DNA of 64,000 bases from Peltaster fructicola (lineage: Eukaryota > Ascomycota > Dothideomycetes). The translations under genes and the position numbers were made by a program. This document shows positions 8,575 to 18,795 of this stretch, in pieces (positions within the stretch are counted from its first letter, which is position 1; the number at the start of each line of letters is the position of its first letter). Under the pieces are notes generated by a model. That model was given only the letters and a program-made list of their open reading frames with translations. It was not told the origin of the DNA and ran no database searches. The DNA lies in assembly GCA_001592805.2 (NCBI GenBank), contig CP051140.1:2047501-2111500 (forward strand), given 5' to 3'.

Positions 8575-10426
8575 CTATGATGTGTTCTGCTTGCGCTTGA
8601 AGTCTTCAGCGATCTTAGTATATGTTAAGAACTCCACCTCATCACCAAAACTCTGCAGATAACGTAGGAACCTTTCAATCATGCCAATGATATGTGCCAT
8701 GCCGCTTGTTTCGGGATGCAGGATCATGCTGAAGATGAATTCCTCGGGACTGCCATCTGCCAGCTCCGACCGCATCCATTCAAAGCGATCTTTCCACATA
8801 CGTTCCATGAGTCTGGCGTCCACGTAGCCTTGACTATTGACAGTGTGTGGATAGAACTGCAACGGAGTAGCATCCTCCATGTACCAGTTGGCTGGTATCT
8901 CGACTAGTGACGACTTTGACAGCGATTCGAAGTTGGGTGCCGGTTTCATCCAGTCTGTGGCCCTTGCTGAAGGATCGAAGTCGATGGCCGGCACTGTTGG
9001 GAGATTCGCTGGTAGGAAATATGGTGTCGTCTCGTGGTGGCTCAACGACGAATCCCATAGGAAGTCGTTCTCTTGCAGCAAAGCTATCGTTCGCTCCTTC
9101 AGCTGGTACAGAGGTGCACGATAGCCTCGTGGACGCTTGCCCGTAAGGTCCTCAACAAGCTTGATACACTTCTGTAGGACATCTCGCTCTTGTTTGTCAG
9201 TCAGCTGACTTGCGGACTCATGAGCATACCCATGTAAAGCTATCTCACAGCCAGATGCGACTATGGCCTTCGTTTGGTCAGGAAAGGTCTCCATGGAATG
9301 GCCTGGGAGACACCATGTAACCTTGTCTGACAAACCCAGCTTCTTGAACAGCCGTAACAGTCGTGGTACCCCGGTGATTGCAGACATGTACCCAGCAGAG
9401 ATGTCGTTTGTGTTGTTGTCTGGATGCTTACCAGTTCCTAGCCATCCTGATACAGCATCAAAGTCGACACTCCAGGCGATCTTGATTGTCCTCTTTGGAG
9501 CTGTTTTCGAGATCTGCTGAGGTATGGTGATTGCTACCTCTTGAGTCTTTACACCAGCATAACGCTTGTCTTCTAGGACCTCCTCTGGACGCCACATGAT
9601 TCGACCTTCCATACCACCATCCACACTCAAGCACTGACCAGACATATGTCCAGATGCCGAATGACTTGTGAGGAAAGCGACACATTTGGCAACATCTTGA
9701 GGTCTAGCGATCTTGCGTAGTGGCACAGTGCCTTGTGACTCGTAGTAGAGCTCTTTAGGATCATCCAGCCTGTCGCCAATGAGATCAGTGTTGACCCAGC
9801 CTGGCGCAACCGCGTTGATTCTTGCCAGTGCATTCAGACGCACGATCTCGTTCTTGACAGTCGGGACCAAACCGTATTGCAGTGCTGCCTTACCTGACGC
9901 ATATTCTGCATGACCTGCTTGGCCAAACTTGCCGCATTCACTGCCCGTCACGACGATGGCCAAATTCTCGAGCTCTCGTCCGGCTTGCTCCTGAGTGGCT
10001 TTGGCAGCTAGTAGGAAGTGCTTGATCGTCAAGAATGTGCCGCGAATGTTCACCCTGTAGACGTTCTCCCATGTTTCGAGCGGCAGCTCCCAAATGTTGG
10101 GATGACTTTGCTCGTTGGTGATGCCAGCATTCGCACAAAGGATATTGATAGGACCAAACTTGTCTTGAGCAGCTCGGATCGAAGCTGCTATAGACTGCTC
10201 GTCGGAAATATCGCCTTGTACATAGAAGAGTTTATCGGATGATTGAGTTGTGGGTGGTCGTAGATCGTGAGCTGTCACCCTGCATCCAGCGGCTAGACGA
10301 GCGTAAGTCTTACACCACAGGGGTGTCTCATCACTTACCAAGTAGTTCTTGTGCTATTGCTGAGCCAATGCCACCAACTCCACCTGTAACAAAGGCATGT
10401 AGTCCTTCAATGCCCAGGAAAGACAT
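8575..10426 (-). CDS. Fusion protein: short-chain dehydrogenase + polysaccharide deacetylase (NodB-fold)
   Basis: Two exons, 10426-10339 and 10292-8575, are joined across a 46-nt intron (GTAAGT...GTCTAG), giving 601 residues. Residues 1-260 form a classical SDR: the NAD(P) motif TGGVGGIG (14-21), NAG (84-86), and catalytic Ser147, Tyr160 and Lys164 (YASGK), ending 'SVDGGM'. Residues 298-590 form a NodB-type deacetylase with the 'SVDFD' motif (Asp306/Asp308), the metal-binding HGYAH (His383, His387) and 'RGYRAP' (about 418-423). This C-terminal part resembles the HpPgdA/allantoinase-PuuE/cyclic-imidase branch more than chitin deacetylases. It has no signal peptide, so it is probably cytosolic. 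One uninterrupted frame joins the domains through a linker of about 35 residues. The substrate is unknown. An oxidoreductase-hydrolase pair acting on consecutive steps is inference. Confidence 0.9.
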
Positions 10427-11287
10427 CGTGGCCGAATGATCGAACCTTGTAGGATCTGCAGGACTAGGTCTAGTGTTCAATCGTGTGAAGTAGCTGAGTT
10501 CTAGCAAAGTAGGTACATGCCTGGGATTGAGAGTCAAGTGTTGATATCACCCTAGTTGGACCGCAGCATCATCCTGCGAAAAGAACAGGCGGGGCAAGTT
10601 TAGTCGCCGTGTGCATAATGATGAACTGCATTCTGTGTATCGCCAAAAGGCCAGCAAAACGCACTGGACGGGCCAACCGCGATCGGGAATGAGGATACTC
10701 ACGATAGCTGAACCCCATGGCTGACGATAGTCGAGACAAGGCCACTGTCACGTACGAACAAGAACAGACTCGTTCAAGGGAGATAGTGATTATTGGCGCG
10801 TGCACATCCAGGACTTTTGTCAATCAGTCTCGGCTCCTTCCAAACTCTCTTAAGCGCTCAACTCCAAAGTCTCATACACATCATGCATCCACCGCCATAG
10901 CTTGTTTCAGCTCCTGTATTGTCGACCAGAGCCTGAGATCCAGCTACATCTGGCTGTTTGTTGATTGACTGAGAGCTCACCTATTACGCATGGTCACGCA
11001 CACGGTCTTAGTGACGCGCCATGGCCTCGAATTATGCTTGCTTCTTCTCAAGAGTGCAGATGGAGTCGGCTCAGTCGCGACTCTCTTCAGCCGGGACTTA
11101 CAAGGTTTCATGTCCAAATTTGGATGTCTCGAAGATAGCCGCCGAGCTCTTCACGACTGCCGGTCGATCATGGCAGCCGCGGCAGCTCGCCGCGCATTAG
11201 GAGATATATTAGATTAGGTGGCCCTTCGTGGCACCTAGTACATTGTTTACTACTATCCGAACCACAGACGCAGCTTGGCAAGTAGCT
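10427..11287. promoter_or_regulatory. Divergent intergenic region, no gene seen
   Basis: 861 bp between the divergent SDR-deacetylase gene and the membrane protein gene; both promoters must lie here. The open frames are short and not protein-like. No repeat or RNA gene was noticed. Confidence 0.4.
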
Positions 11288-13206
11288 ATGGCCAGCCATA
11301 TCGATACGCGAGCTCAAGAACAGACGGACTTGCTTGATGAGTCCAGCTCCAGTCATGACACAGCTTCAGAGAAGACATTGCAACGACCTCGCCATGTAGG
11401 ATCATGGTCCAGCATATCCAGCATCATAATCAACGTTCTGGTCGCTGCTTGTCCGCTGTACTTCGTCATATTTGCGATCTTCGTCTTCTATTATAGCGGA
11501 AAACCTATGGACAACACTACAAGCAAGCAACTTCTGTCGATGTCTTTATACGTGAGTCTTCATATATGCGCCAGAGTCTACGACTTACGATTCGGAAGGG
11601 TCCTACAATCTTCCCAGTGGTCTTCGCAGCAGTTGTTGGCAAGTCTCTCAAGAGTCTGGCAGATTGGAAGCTCGAACGTGGAACAACAGTAGCCATGATC
11701 GAATACCTCCTGGCAAGTCGGTCTGTGTCTGGAGTACTGATTGCGCCTCTTCGCTTTCGCATTTGGAGACTAGTGATAATACCATTGATTCTGCTTTGGA
11801 GTCTCTCACCTATCGGGAGTCAAGCCTCCTTGCGGGTTCTGACGACGGCTACATCATACACAGAGTCAAGTGAGCTCATAACATATCTGGACGTCAATGG
11901 TTCTACCCCAATGACAGCTGGTGCGAGCGGTCTTGACTATTACAGAGGCTCTGTGGCTGCTACATTCAACTCAGCTACCTTTGCGCCGGGCAACGTGAAG
12001 GACCAGAGTCAAGACCTCTATGGGCACGTCAAGATCCCAATGATCGAAAGGCTACGCGATTCGCCATATGTCAGCACCAATGCCACCGATGGCTGGCTCA
12101 GCATCCAGCCACAAGCGTACAATCTCTCAATGTACAGCTCACTCATCGGGCTACCCTGCCAAGGCGTGCCTAGCACCGGTGATACAGCGTTCACTGTGGA
12201 AACGTCGTACTTTAGCCTCGACTGCTCTGTTGGAAAAGTGCAGCTTGATCCAGAGGCTCCAATTATACGCACTTGGCAAAAGATGAATCAGTCTGGTCTT
12301 GGTGTCTCCTGGAATGGTGCCGACATGGCTATTGCTTATGATCTCAATCACTTCTACAACACATCCAGGCCACGAACTCTGACGCTCTGGTCTGACAACA
12401 CGGATAAAGCTGTCTTGACAATGGCTGTGTGTCCACTGACGACCACCTTCGTCGAGGTGCAGGTACTGTGTACGTCTGGACACTGCAATGCCACGGCGAT
12501 TCGAGAGTCCAAGTTGGCACATCGTCCTCAGACCTGGAGCGTGATAGATCAGCTGTTGCAAGCACAGGACAGTTTCTTCAACGGTCTTGTGAACACTACC
12601 AGCCGTACACATGTCGGGACTTCAAGTCCTTTCGAATTCTATCTGAACGACCCGAGATATGCAATGGGCACATCGGTCGAGGTTTTGCTTGCAGACGTCG
12701 ACAATGTGTCGTTCTCTACACGCTTCGCTCAGCTACTCAACTCATACTGGTTGATCACTCTCTCTCCATACGGCTCAATAGGCCAAGACTTTACCAACGA
12801 TGTCGGCGGTTCGTTGCCGGGCAATGGACCGGCCGCTGCAACAGCGCTGGGTACCACACGTCTAGGACAGCTGGTGTTGCACTACGACAAGCCATGGCTG
12901 GCAGTGCTTCTGTTTTCGTCGCTTGTCATGCTAGGCGCCGGCTTTATGGCAACGATACTAGATGCGTTCAGAAGAGGTCCTGTTTTGCTTGATCTATTCG
13001 TCAACACCCTCCGCGAGAGCCGCTACGCCCACATCACGAGCGAGTCGTCTCTCGAGGATGGTACGGACAAGGTCAGGCGCCTGCAGAGCGTACGAGTGCG
13101 CTTCGGCGATGTCCAGCCAAACGCAGAGGTTGGCTATGGTGCTATTGCGACTCCAAACAAGGCCTTGACCGTGCAGCTATTGTCACGATCGCGGCTCTAC
13201 AGATGA
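11288..13206 (+). CDS. Large integral membrane protein of unknown function
   Basis: Two exons (11288-11551 and 11599-13206) separated by a 47-nt intron (GTGAGT...CGGAAG) give 623 residues. A hydrophilic N-terminus is followed by one strong helix (SIIINVLVAACPLYFVIFAIFVFYY). After the intron come further helices (for example RIWRLVIIPLILLWSLSP) and a long extracytoplasmic domain of about 400 residues with many N-glycosylation sequons (such as NAT, NLS, NQS, NTS and NVS). The last helix is PWLAVLLFSSLVMLGAGFMATIL, followed by a short cytosolic tail. This layout matches a large uncharacterised ascomycete membrane family known mainly from genome annotation. I recognise no enzymatic motif. An earlier ATG at 11228 is possible. 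Confidence 0.8.
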
Positions 13207-14272
13207 GCCTGCAGTCCTATCCCAATGCAACAGTATGTCACTCATGGACATGTGTCAATACGCCGCATCGCTTCGACTGCTTTCCTGCCTTTCAGATCAT
13301 GCAATGGGCGTAGCGCTGTCAAGAGATTGGTGACGCCGTGCCCACGTCGACGCGAGCTGGCGCTCCGAAAAATGTATCCGCTCAACAACATCTCTATGTT
13401 ATGGTACGTACCGCGGGAACCAAAGGCCAGCGTCCCGCAGCGGTGAGGGACATCGCGTGCGGCGCACGACACCCGTGTGCTTCGCTGGAGAACTGCAATG
13501 AAGGCTTGTCCACATAACGCAGAGCTGTCGGTGTGGATGTACACCACGGATGAGCAAATCCTGTTGCAGCTCCTACGGCTCCTACTCCTCCATTGTGTTG
13601 CTTCGGACCACAATCATTCACGAAATTGAAAGCAAAACACGAGCCCGCACGTGCATTGGCCGGAAGGTCTTACCGTATGCATACAAGGCTGACGTGTGCA
13701 AATGGGCAGCAAGACTAGCGATTGGAGGGCTGACCGGAAGTGGCATCTTAGCCAGGGCTAAACATCAACAAAAACTGCGGTACCTAGGTTAGCTCGTGTT
13801 CCAGGTCACACAACACCTGCTGAACATCTCCTTGGTTGGGTCCGATTCGTTCTTGTTGCATCCGCAAGCCTTACGCAGCGTCCTGCTTTCCAGTTTTTCA
13901 ACATCCACTGGTGCTCGCAAGGTGGCTTTGGTTGAAAACTACAAAGGCCCACGCAGACCTGCACACTCATTTCTCACTCATTTGCTCATCTCACTCACTT
14001 CACTGGTCTGAAGGTCTTTGTTTCTCCTCCATAAAACTCCTCGTCACTCTCTTACGCAGACTTCTCTGCTGTCACGAAGTCCTTCGTCCCTCGTTCACTA
14101 TTGCAAGATCCAGCATCTCGCACTACACTCATTCGTTATTCGAAGCTCACTTTCTACCGCCAGACGAAGCGATATCATTCATACGCTGCCAGCCAGTCGT
14201 TCTCACTCATTCATTCACACGCACGATCAAATCGACACACCAACCGTCCTTTTTCCTTCACGAAACTCCAAC
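13207..14272. other. Intergenic and long pyrimidine-rich leader of the DPBB gene
   Basis: 1,066 bp without a supported gene. From about 13940 to 14272 the plus strand is strongly C/T-rich (runs such as tcactcattt, cttctctgctg), a common form of promoter and 5' leader for highly expressed fungal genes. The long open frames here come from that composition. Confidence 0.45.
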
Positions 14273-15142
14273 ATGCATTCGTCCAGCTACCTTGTCGCGC
14301 TTTGCGCAATGCTGACAGCTGTTGCTGCTGTTCCGGTTAAGCGCGAGCTGGTTGTCAACACTATCACTCAGGTTGACGTTGTCACGGAGATGGTCACCGC
14401 AACTGTGTGGGTTGACGCAACAGATACTCAAACCTACCATGAAGCTCAATACACTCGATCTGCAGAACATCCTTACTCTGCGCCAGCGGTGGCTACTCAC
14501 GCTGTCCCAACTACTACCACTCTTGCCCTTTCAACCACTTCAAGCTCAGTCTACGTGGCTCCTGTTCCAGCGACAACATCGACTACAAGCAGTACTACAA
14601 GCAGTAGCACGAGCAGTACCACAAGCGTTGTTCTACCACCAGTGTACACTGCGCCTGCTGCTCCAGTGCCAACAACAACAACAACCACCTCCGCATATGT
14701 CGCACCACCAGCACCAACTACCACCAGCACAAGTCAGTACGTTGCACCAACGCCAGTTTACACTCCTCCTACAGAGCCAGCTACCACATCAACGACAGCA
14801 GCAGCAGCAGCAGCAGCAGCTCAAACTTCAACCTCTTCCTCTGGAGGAGCTGGAGCCCACACAGGACAGCTCACTTACTACGATGTCGGTCTTGGCTCTT
14901 GTGGCTACACTAACACCGACTCTGAGGCTGTAGTGGCTATGGCTGTCGGCTTGATGGACAAGGCTACGATGTGTGGCAAGTCTGTTTCGGTCACATACGG
15001 TGGAGTTACCAAGACAGCCAAGATCGTCGACACATGCATGGGCTGCGCTGATGGCAACCTCGATATGAGTCCTACCTTGTTCGAGGCCTTTGCACCATTG
15101 ACATCTGGTCGTGTCTCCGGAGCCACGTGGTCATTTGTCTGA
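14273..15142 (+). CDS. Secreted Ser/Thr-rich protein with C-terminal RlpA-like double-psi beta-barrel domain
   Basis: 289 residues from the ATG at 14273, which directly starts a signal peptide (MHSSSYLVALCAMLTAVAAVPVKRE, with a KR site just after). Residues 50-195 are a low-complexity Thr/Ser/Pro/Ala linker, probably heavily O-mannosylated, ending in an eight-alanine run encoded by a GCA repeat. The C-terminal ~95 residues form an expansin/barwin-like DPBB domain: 'GQLTYYDVGLGSCGYTNTDSEAVVAMA', then 'CGKSVSVTYGGVTKTAKIVDTCMGCADGNLDMSPTLF'. The family contains wall-binding, often non-catalytic proteins. The Asp in the DTCMGC segment is kept, and the four Cys can form the usual disulfides. Confidence 0.9.
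   Translation: MHSSSYLVALCAMLTAVAAVPVKRELVVNTITQVDVVTEMVTATVWVDATDTQTYHEAQYTRSAEHPYSAPAVATHAVPTTTTLALSTTSSSVYVAPVPATTSTTSSTTSSSTSSTTSVVLPPVYTAPAAPVPTTTTTTSAYVAPPAPTTTSTSQYVAPTPVYTPPTEPATTSTTAAAAAAAAQTSTSSSGGAGAHTGQLTYYDVGLGSCGYTNTDSEAVVAMAVGLMDKATMCGKSVSVTYGGVTKTAKIVDTCMGCADGNLDMSPTLFEAFAPLTSGRVSGATWSFV
14796..14821. repeat. (GCA)n microsatellite coding for poly-alanine
   Basis: A short run of GCA/CAG triplets inside the DPBB protein gene encodes eight consecutive alanines in the linker before the barrel domain. It is likely length-variable between strains. Confidence 0.9.
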
Positions 15143-16974
15143 TCAACGACGTCTGACACCCTCAAGACACCCATTTCATCTTCTCTTCGAATGTCCACAC
15201 TTTAGAAATGATAGCAAGCACTTGGTGCTTTGCACGAAGCATACGAACAAAACGCCCCTGAGAGACCACCCAGAATTGGGCAGCATATGGTTCTGCTTCT
15301 CTTGGGCGACAGCATGTTGGCTCTCATCTCGGACCTGGTGTCTGTGCATGAAGACTAGCTGTCAATCAATTCATGGAGCCCCTCTCATGCTCTCAGCCAC
15401 ATTGAGAATATAGGGTACATAGATGGATTATGCATTTGGCGTATTGATATGGAAGCTGCTACAGCCAACTGTGCCACGCTCGCGCTGTGCTTGTCCATAT
15501 TGTCAACGTATTCGTGTCTCTTGAAAGCAAACTATAGAAGTAAGTCAAGGACGAAACCATAGACAAGGCGCACTCTCGTATGTGCAGCTCTGTCGTCCGA
15601 TGCCAGGCACAAAGGCTTATAGTTCTGATCTGCCGATGTCCAAGACCACGCCCTCCAAGCAGCTGTCGTCGTTGTCAGCAATGCTCACGTTATACTAGAG
15701 CATCCTTCTTTCGTGGCTGTCCGGAGTGTCTTGCTCAGTAGATTAGCAACCGCTTCACGTTCTTCATCTCTTGATTAATGGCGTCCCTGCCATGTGATTG
15801 CTTGGTGATCTGTTGCAACACACGAACGTCGAGGACCCAATACAGTAGCACTCACCAGTGGTGGCATCTTGGACCCTCATAATTTCAGCGATGATTCCTG
15901 GGAAGACCGGCCAGAGATGAGAACGAGAATAGGTCCTTGTGAGTTGAGTAAATGATACCGCACCCCATCGTAAGAGTCAATGAGTGACACTGCATTGAGA
16001 GGCTGATCAAGCGAGAGTGCATCGTGAGGCTGAGAGACCAGGGAGTAATACAGACCTCGAGCAGCCTTGAACGTACAGCGACACTGCTGACATATCGTAG
16101 GTAGCCAACGACTCTGCAATATCTAGCAGAAGTGACATAGGAGTCGTTCTCTACGTCACACAGCTTCAGCTCATCGTCGTGTGATAGATGCCATCCGGAC
16201 GACCGCAGGCAGGAGCAAACACGAGCGTCTTGTGTCCAATCAAGGATAAGCCGAGTAGAAATGAAAGACGAACGAACCAAGGGTGAGACGGAATATTGAC
16301 TTTCGACAGTTTCCTCTTAGTGCTGCGTTAAGATTGAAGATACGATCTGCACCGTAGGAGCTCCCAGTTGATAGTACGTACTCTCTGTGCTTCGAACGCG
16401 GGTCATAGAATCGATGTGACGCTCTGTGAGACCTAGCAGAGAGCGACGATTGTTTCAAGAAGGTTTACAAGACGAATGGCAAGGAGAGATGGCATGGTTG
16501 CTGATGGTAAGCGCAGGCAGGGGGTCAGACTATTTGCTTCATTTGACGCGACGGCTTTGGTTTAGCCATTGATTAGGAACACGAGCCTTGGCAGGGCTCT
16601 ACCGTTCGTTTCCATTCCTGACTGCGCCTCAGCTCTCTCTCTCATCCACCAGAGTGCTTCGCTGTCAGGCTTTGAGAGCCTTGTGGAGCCTCGTTTTGCT
16701 CTTTCTCTTGCTCACCACCACCGTTCACCACATCGTGGTCAAACTTCACATCTTCATCTCTGGACTATTCTTTCGTTTATTTCCCTTGTCAATCCAGTTT
16801 ATCCACGCTGCGACAGCATTCACCCAACGACGCAATCTGTTTACCAAAGTATTGGAAACACCACTTGATTCGGCCGCACAATTGCGATACATTCCAGTGC
16901 TCGCCATCCTTTGGAGCCTCAATTTCATCTAAATTTGACCTGACGCGTGTCTGAGGACATTGCCCTAGGCTATC
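15143..16974. other. Intergenic, no gene seen; C/T-rich promoter at the right end
   Basis: 1.8 kb with no recognisable gene. The segment 16600-16930 is pyrimidine-rich on the plus strand and carries open frames of hydrophobic look that are compositional. It is best read as the promoter and leader of the membrane protein that starts at 16975. The rest shows neither coding character nor repeats. Confidence 0.4.
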
Positions 16975-18205
16975 ATGGCCAGCAACATTACAAGTGCGTG
17001 TTGAAGTTGTGTGTTGTGGTTATACTGACATGGCTTCAGGCTCGGCGATTACGAGCACAGAGGCGGTGACGAGCATTGTCACGTCGCCCTCTTCGACCTT
17101 CACCACTACCTCCACCTCTATCTCTACGGCTATTGTGACAAGCGCCGTGCCCGTACCCATCACATCGACCACGTCGACGAGGACGACAACATCGACCACT
17201 CCTATCACCTCATCCACACAGGCTGTAACATCAACTATCATCGCATCCTCGGCTCCGCCGACATCCACAGATCTGGTCACATCCACGATAGCAGTCAGTG
17301 CGGCAGGAACCTCTAGCGTAGCACCGGTGATCATCACAGTCACTGCTTCAGCCTCGTCTACAACAGACACCGACACTACTACTACGTCACAAACCAGCTC
17401 AACAGCCGCCGCATCCTCTACACAGGCGTCGCTGACAGGCAATGGCTCCAACAATTCAAGCAGCAGCAGCTCGCTATCACCAGGAGGCGTCACCGCTATC
17501 GCAGTAGTTGTGCCTGTTGTTGTGGTCGCCCTCCTGGTCATACTTGGTATCTTCCTTTGGCGACGACGAAAGCAGCGAAAAGCAGCAGAGGAGCAACGAC
17601 GGAAAGAGGTGGAAGATTATGGTTACAACCCCAACAGCGACCCTACCATTCCTGTCGTTGGAGCTGCAGACCCGGAGATGTCAGAAGATAACTCAGGCTA
17701 TCGTGGATGGGGCGCTGCTACTGCCTCCACTCGCAAAGCATCAACCACACTCTCTGGCGGTCATGCTCAGCAATTGTCTGATGGTGGAAGTGCCGCATAC
17801 GCAAGTTCTTCACCTCATTACTCGGATGGCAACAGCGGGACTGGCCTGATGGACAACCGACGTCAAACTATGGGTAGTGATGATTTCACAGCTACACCAG
17901 TTGCTGCTGGTGCCGCTCTTGCTCCTGCTGCTGGTGCTATGCGTCGTGGTCCATCCAATGCATCATCTCGTTACTCTGGAGGAGCAGTGTCGAACCACTC
18001 CGAAGAGCCAGTACCGCAGATACCTCAGTCGTATGAGGGCCAAGGGTATGGCTATGCACAACACGGTCCGTATGGCGATGGGTCATACAACGGTGGACAA
18101 CAGGGCATGCCAGTCGTACGAGACGTCAGCGCACGCCGAAACACACGCATCCAACAAGCAGGCAACTATCAGCAAGGCAACTCGGGCATTTCGCAGAACT
18201 TCTAG
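16975..18205 (+). CDS. Ser/Thr-rich single-pass membrane protein (Mid2/WSC-like layout)
   Basis: A 19-nt first exon (16975-16993) is joined by a 46-nt intron (GTGCGT...CTTCAG) to 17040-18205, giving 394 residues. It starts MASNITSSAITSTEAV. Residues 5-155 are an extended Ser/Thr/Val-rich region, then one transmembrane helix (VTAIAVVVPVVVVALLVILGIFLW) followed by a basic stop-transfer stretch (RRRKQRK). The cytosolic tail of about 200 residues is rich in Gly, Ser, Tyr and Gln. The layout resembles Mid2/Wsc wall-stress sensors and other mucin-like plasma-membrane proteins, but there is no Cys-rich WSC domain and no obvious signal peptide. It would have to insert through its single helix. Function is inferred only from the layout. 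Confidence 0.8.
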
Positions 18206-18795
18206 TGGAAGCACTACGGTATGATTACTATCGATGATAGCAGACTTAGTACTGTGGCTGAATGACGAGGTATTGGATTTTGCTGCGATTGCATGGCAAT
18301 GGCGTTTGAAGTGTGGAAAGGCCGTCGATGCTGGATCATCCTGCAGTATCGTCTCGATTGAGATCTCAAAGCATACGAAAGCTCGACCGAGAGCATCTAA
18401 ATAGCTCACTGTAATAATTCTCATAGTATCAGGTCTGGCTGTTGTCCGTACTGTGTCTGTGCTATGATCAATGGTCTACCTCCTCTGCTTGTACCTTTGA
18501 CACTGCGTAGCAGAAGGTCCCTGCCATAGCGGAAGGCGTCATCAAAGAAGCTCTCTACCGCGAAGAGGAAGCGTCATAGATCCCTATCGCTGTATTGGGC
18601 ATTGGCTGCATTGGCCGTCTGCGCCTTACTCTTGCTTCTATGCATTGGCATGACATCGACTGCAAACCTCTTCTCCTTGTCTCTGGTCGTACGGATGCAT
18701 AGTACTGGTTACCCTCCTCTGGTCCTCGTGGCTGTTCGTGACATTAAGCTTAGACTTGATTGTCTGCACGTGATTTTTGCCGCAGTATTGTGGGA
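18206..18795. other. Convergent intergenic region, no gene seen
   Basis: 590 bp between two gene 3' ends; it should contain both terminators. No coding frame or repeat supported. Confidence 0.4.

Noticed and set aside
13836-14272. Open frames upstream of the DPBB gene, including an in-frame extension from 14018
   Set aside because: The sequence is a C/T-rich leader giving Ser/Leu/His/Thr-rich translation. The ATG at 14273 starts a proper signal peptide.
16569-16932. 114-codon hydrophobic frame before the Ser/Thr-rich membrane protein
   Set aside because: Compositional product of a pyrimidine-rich promoter or leader. No stop-bounded domain or splice link to the downstream gene.
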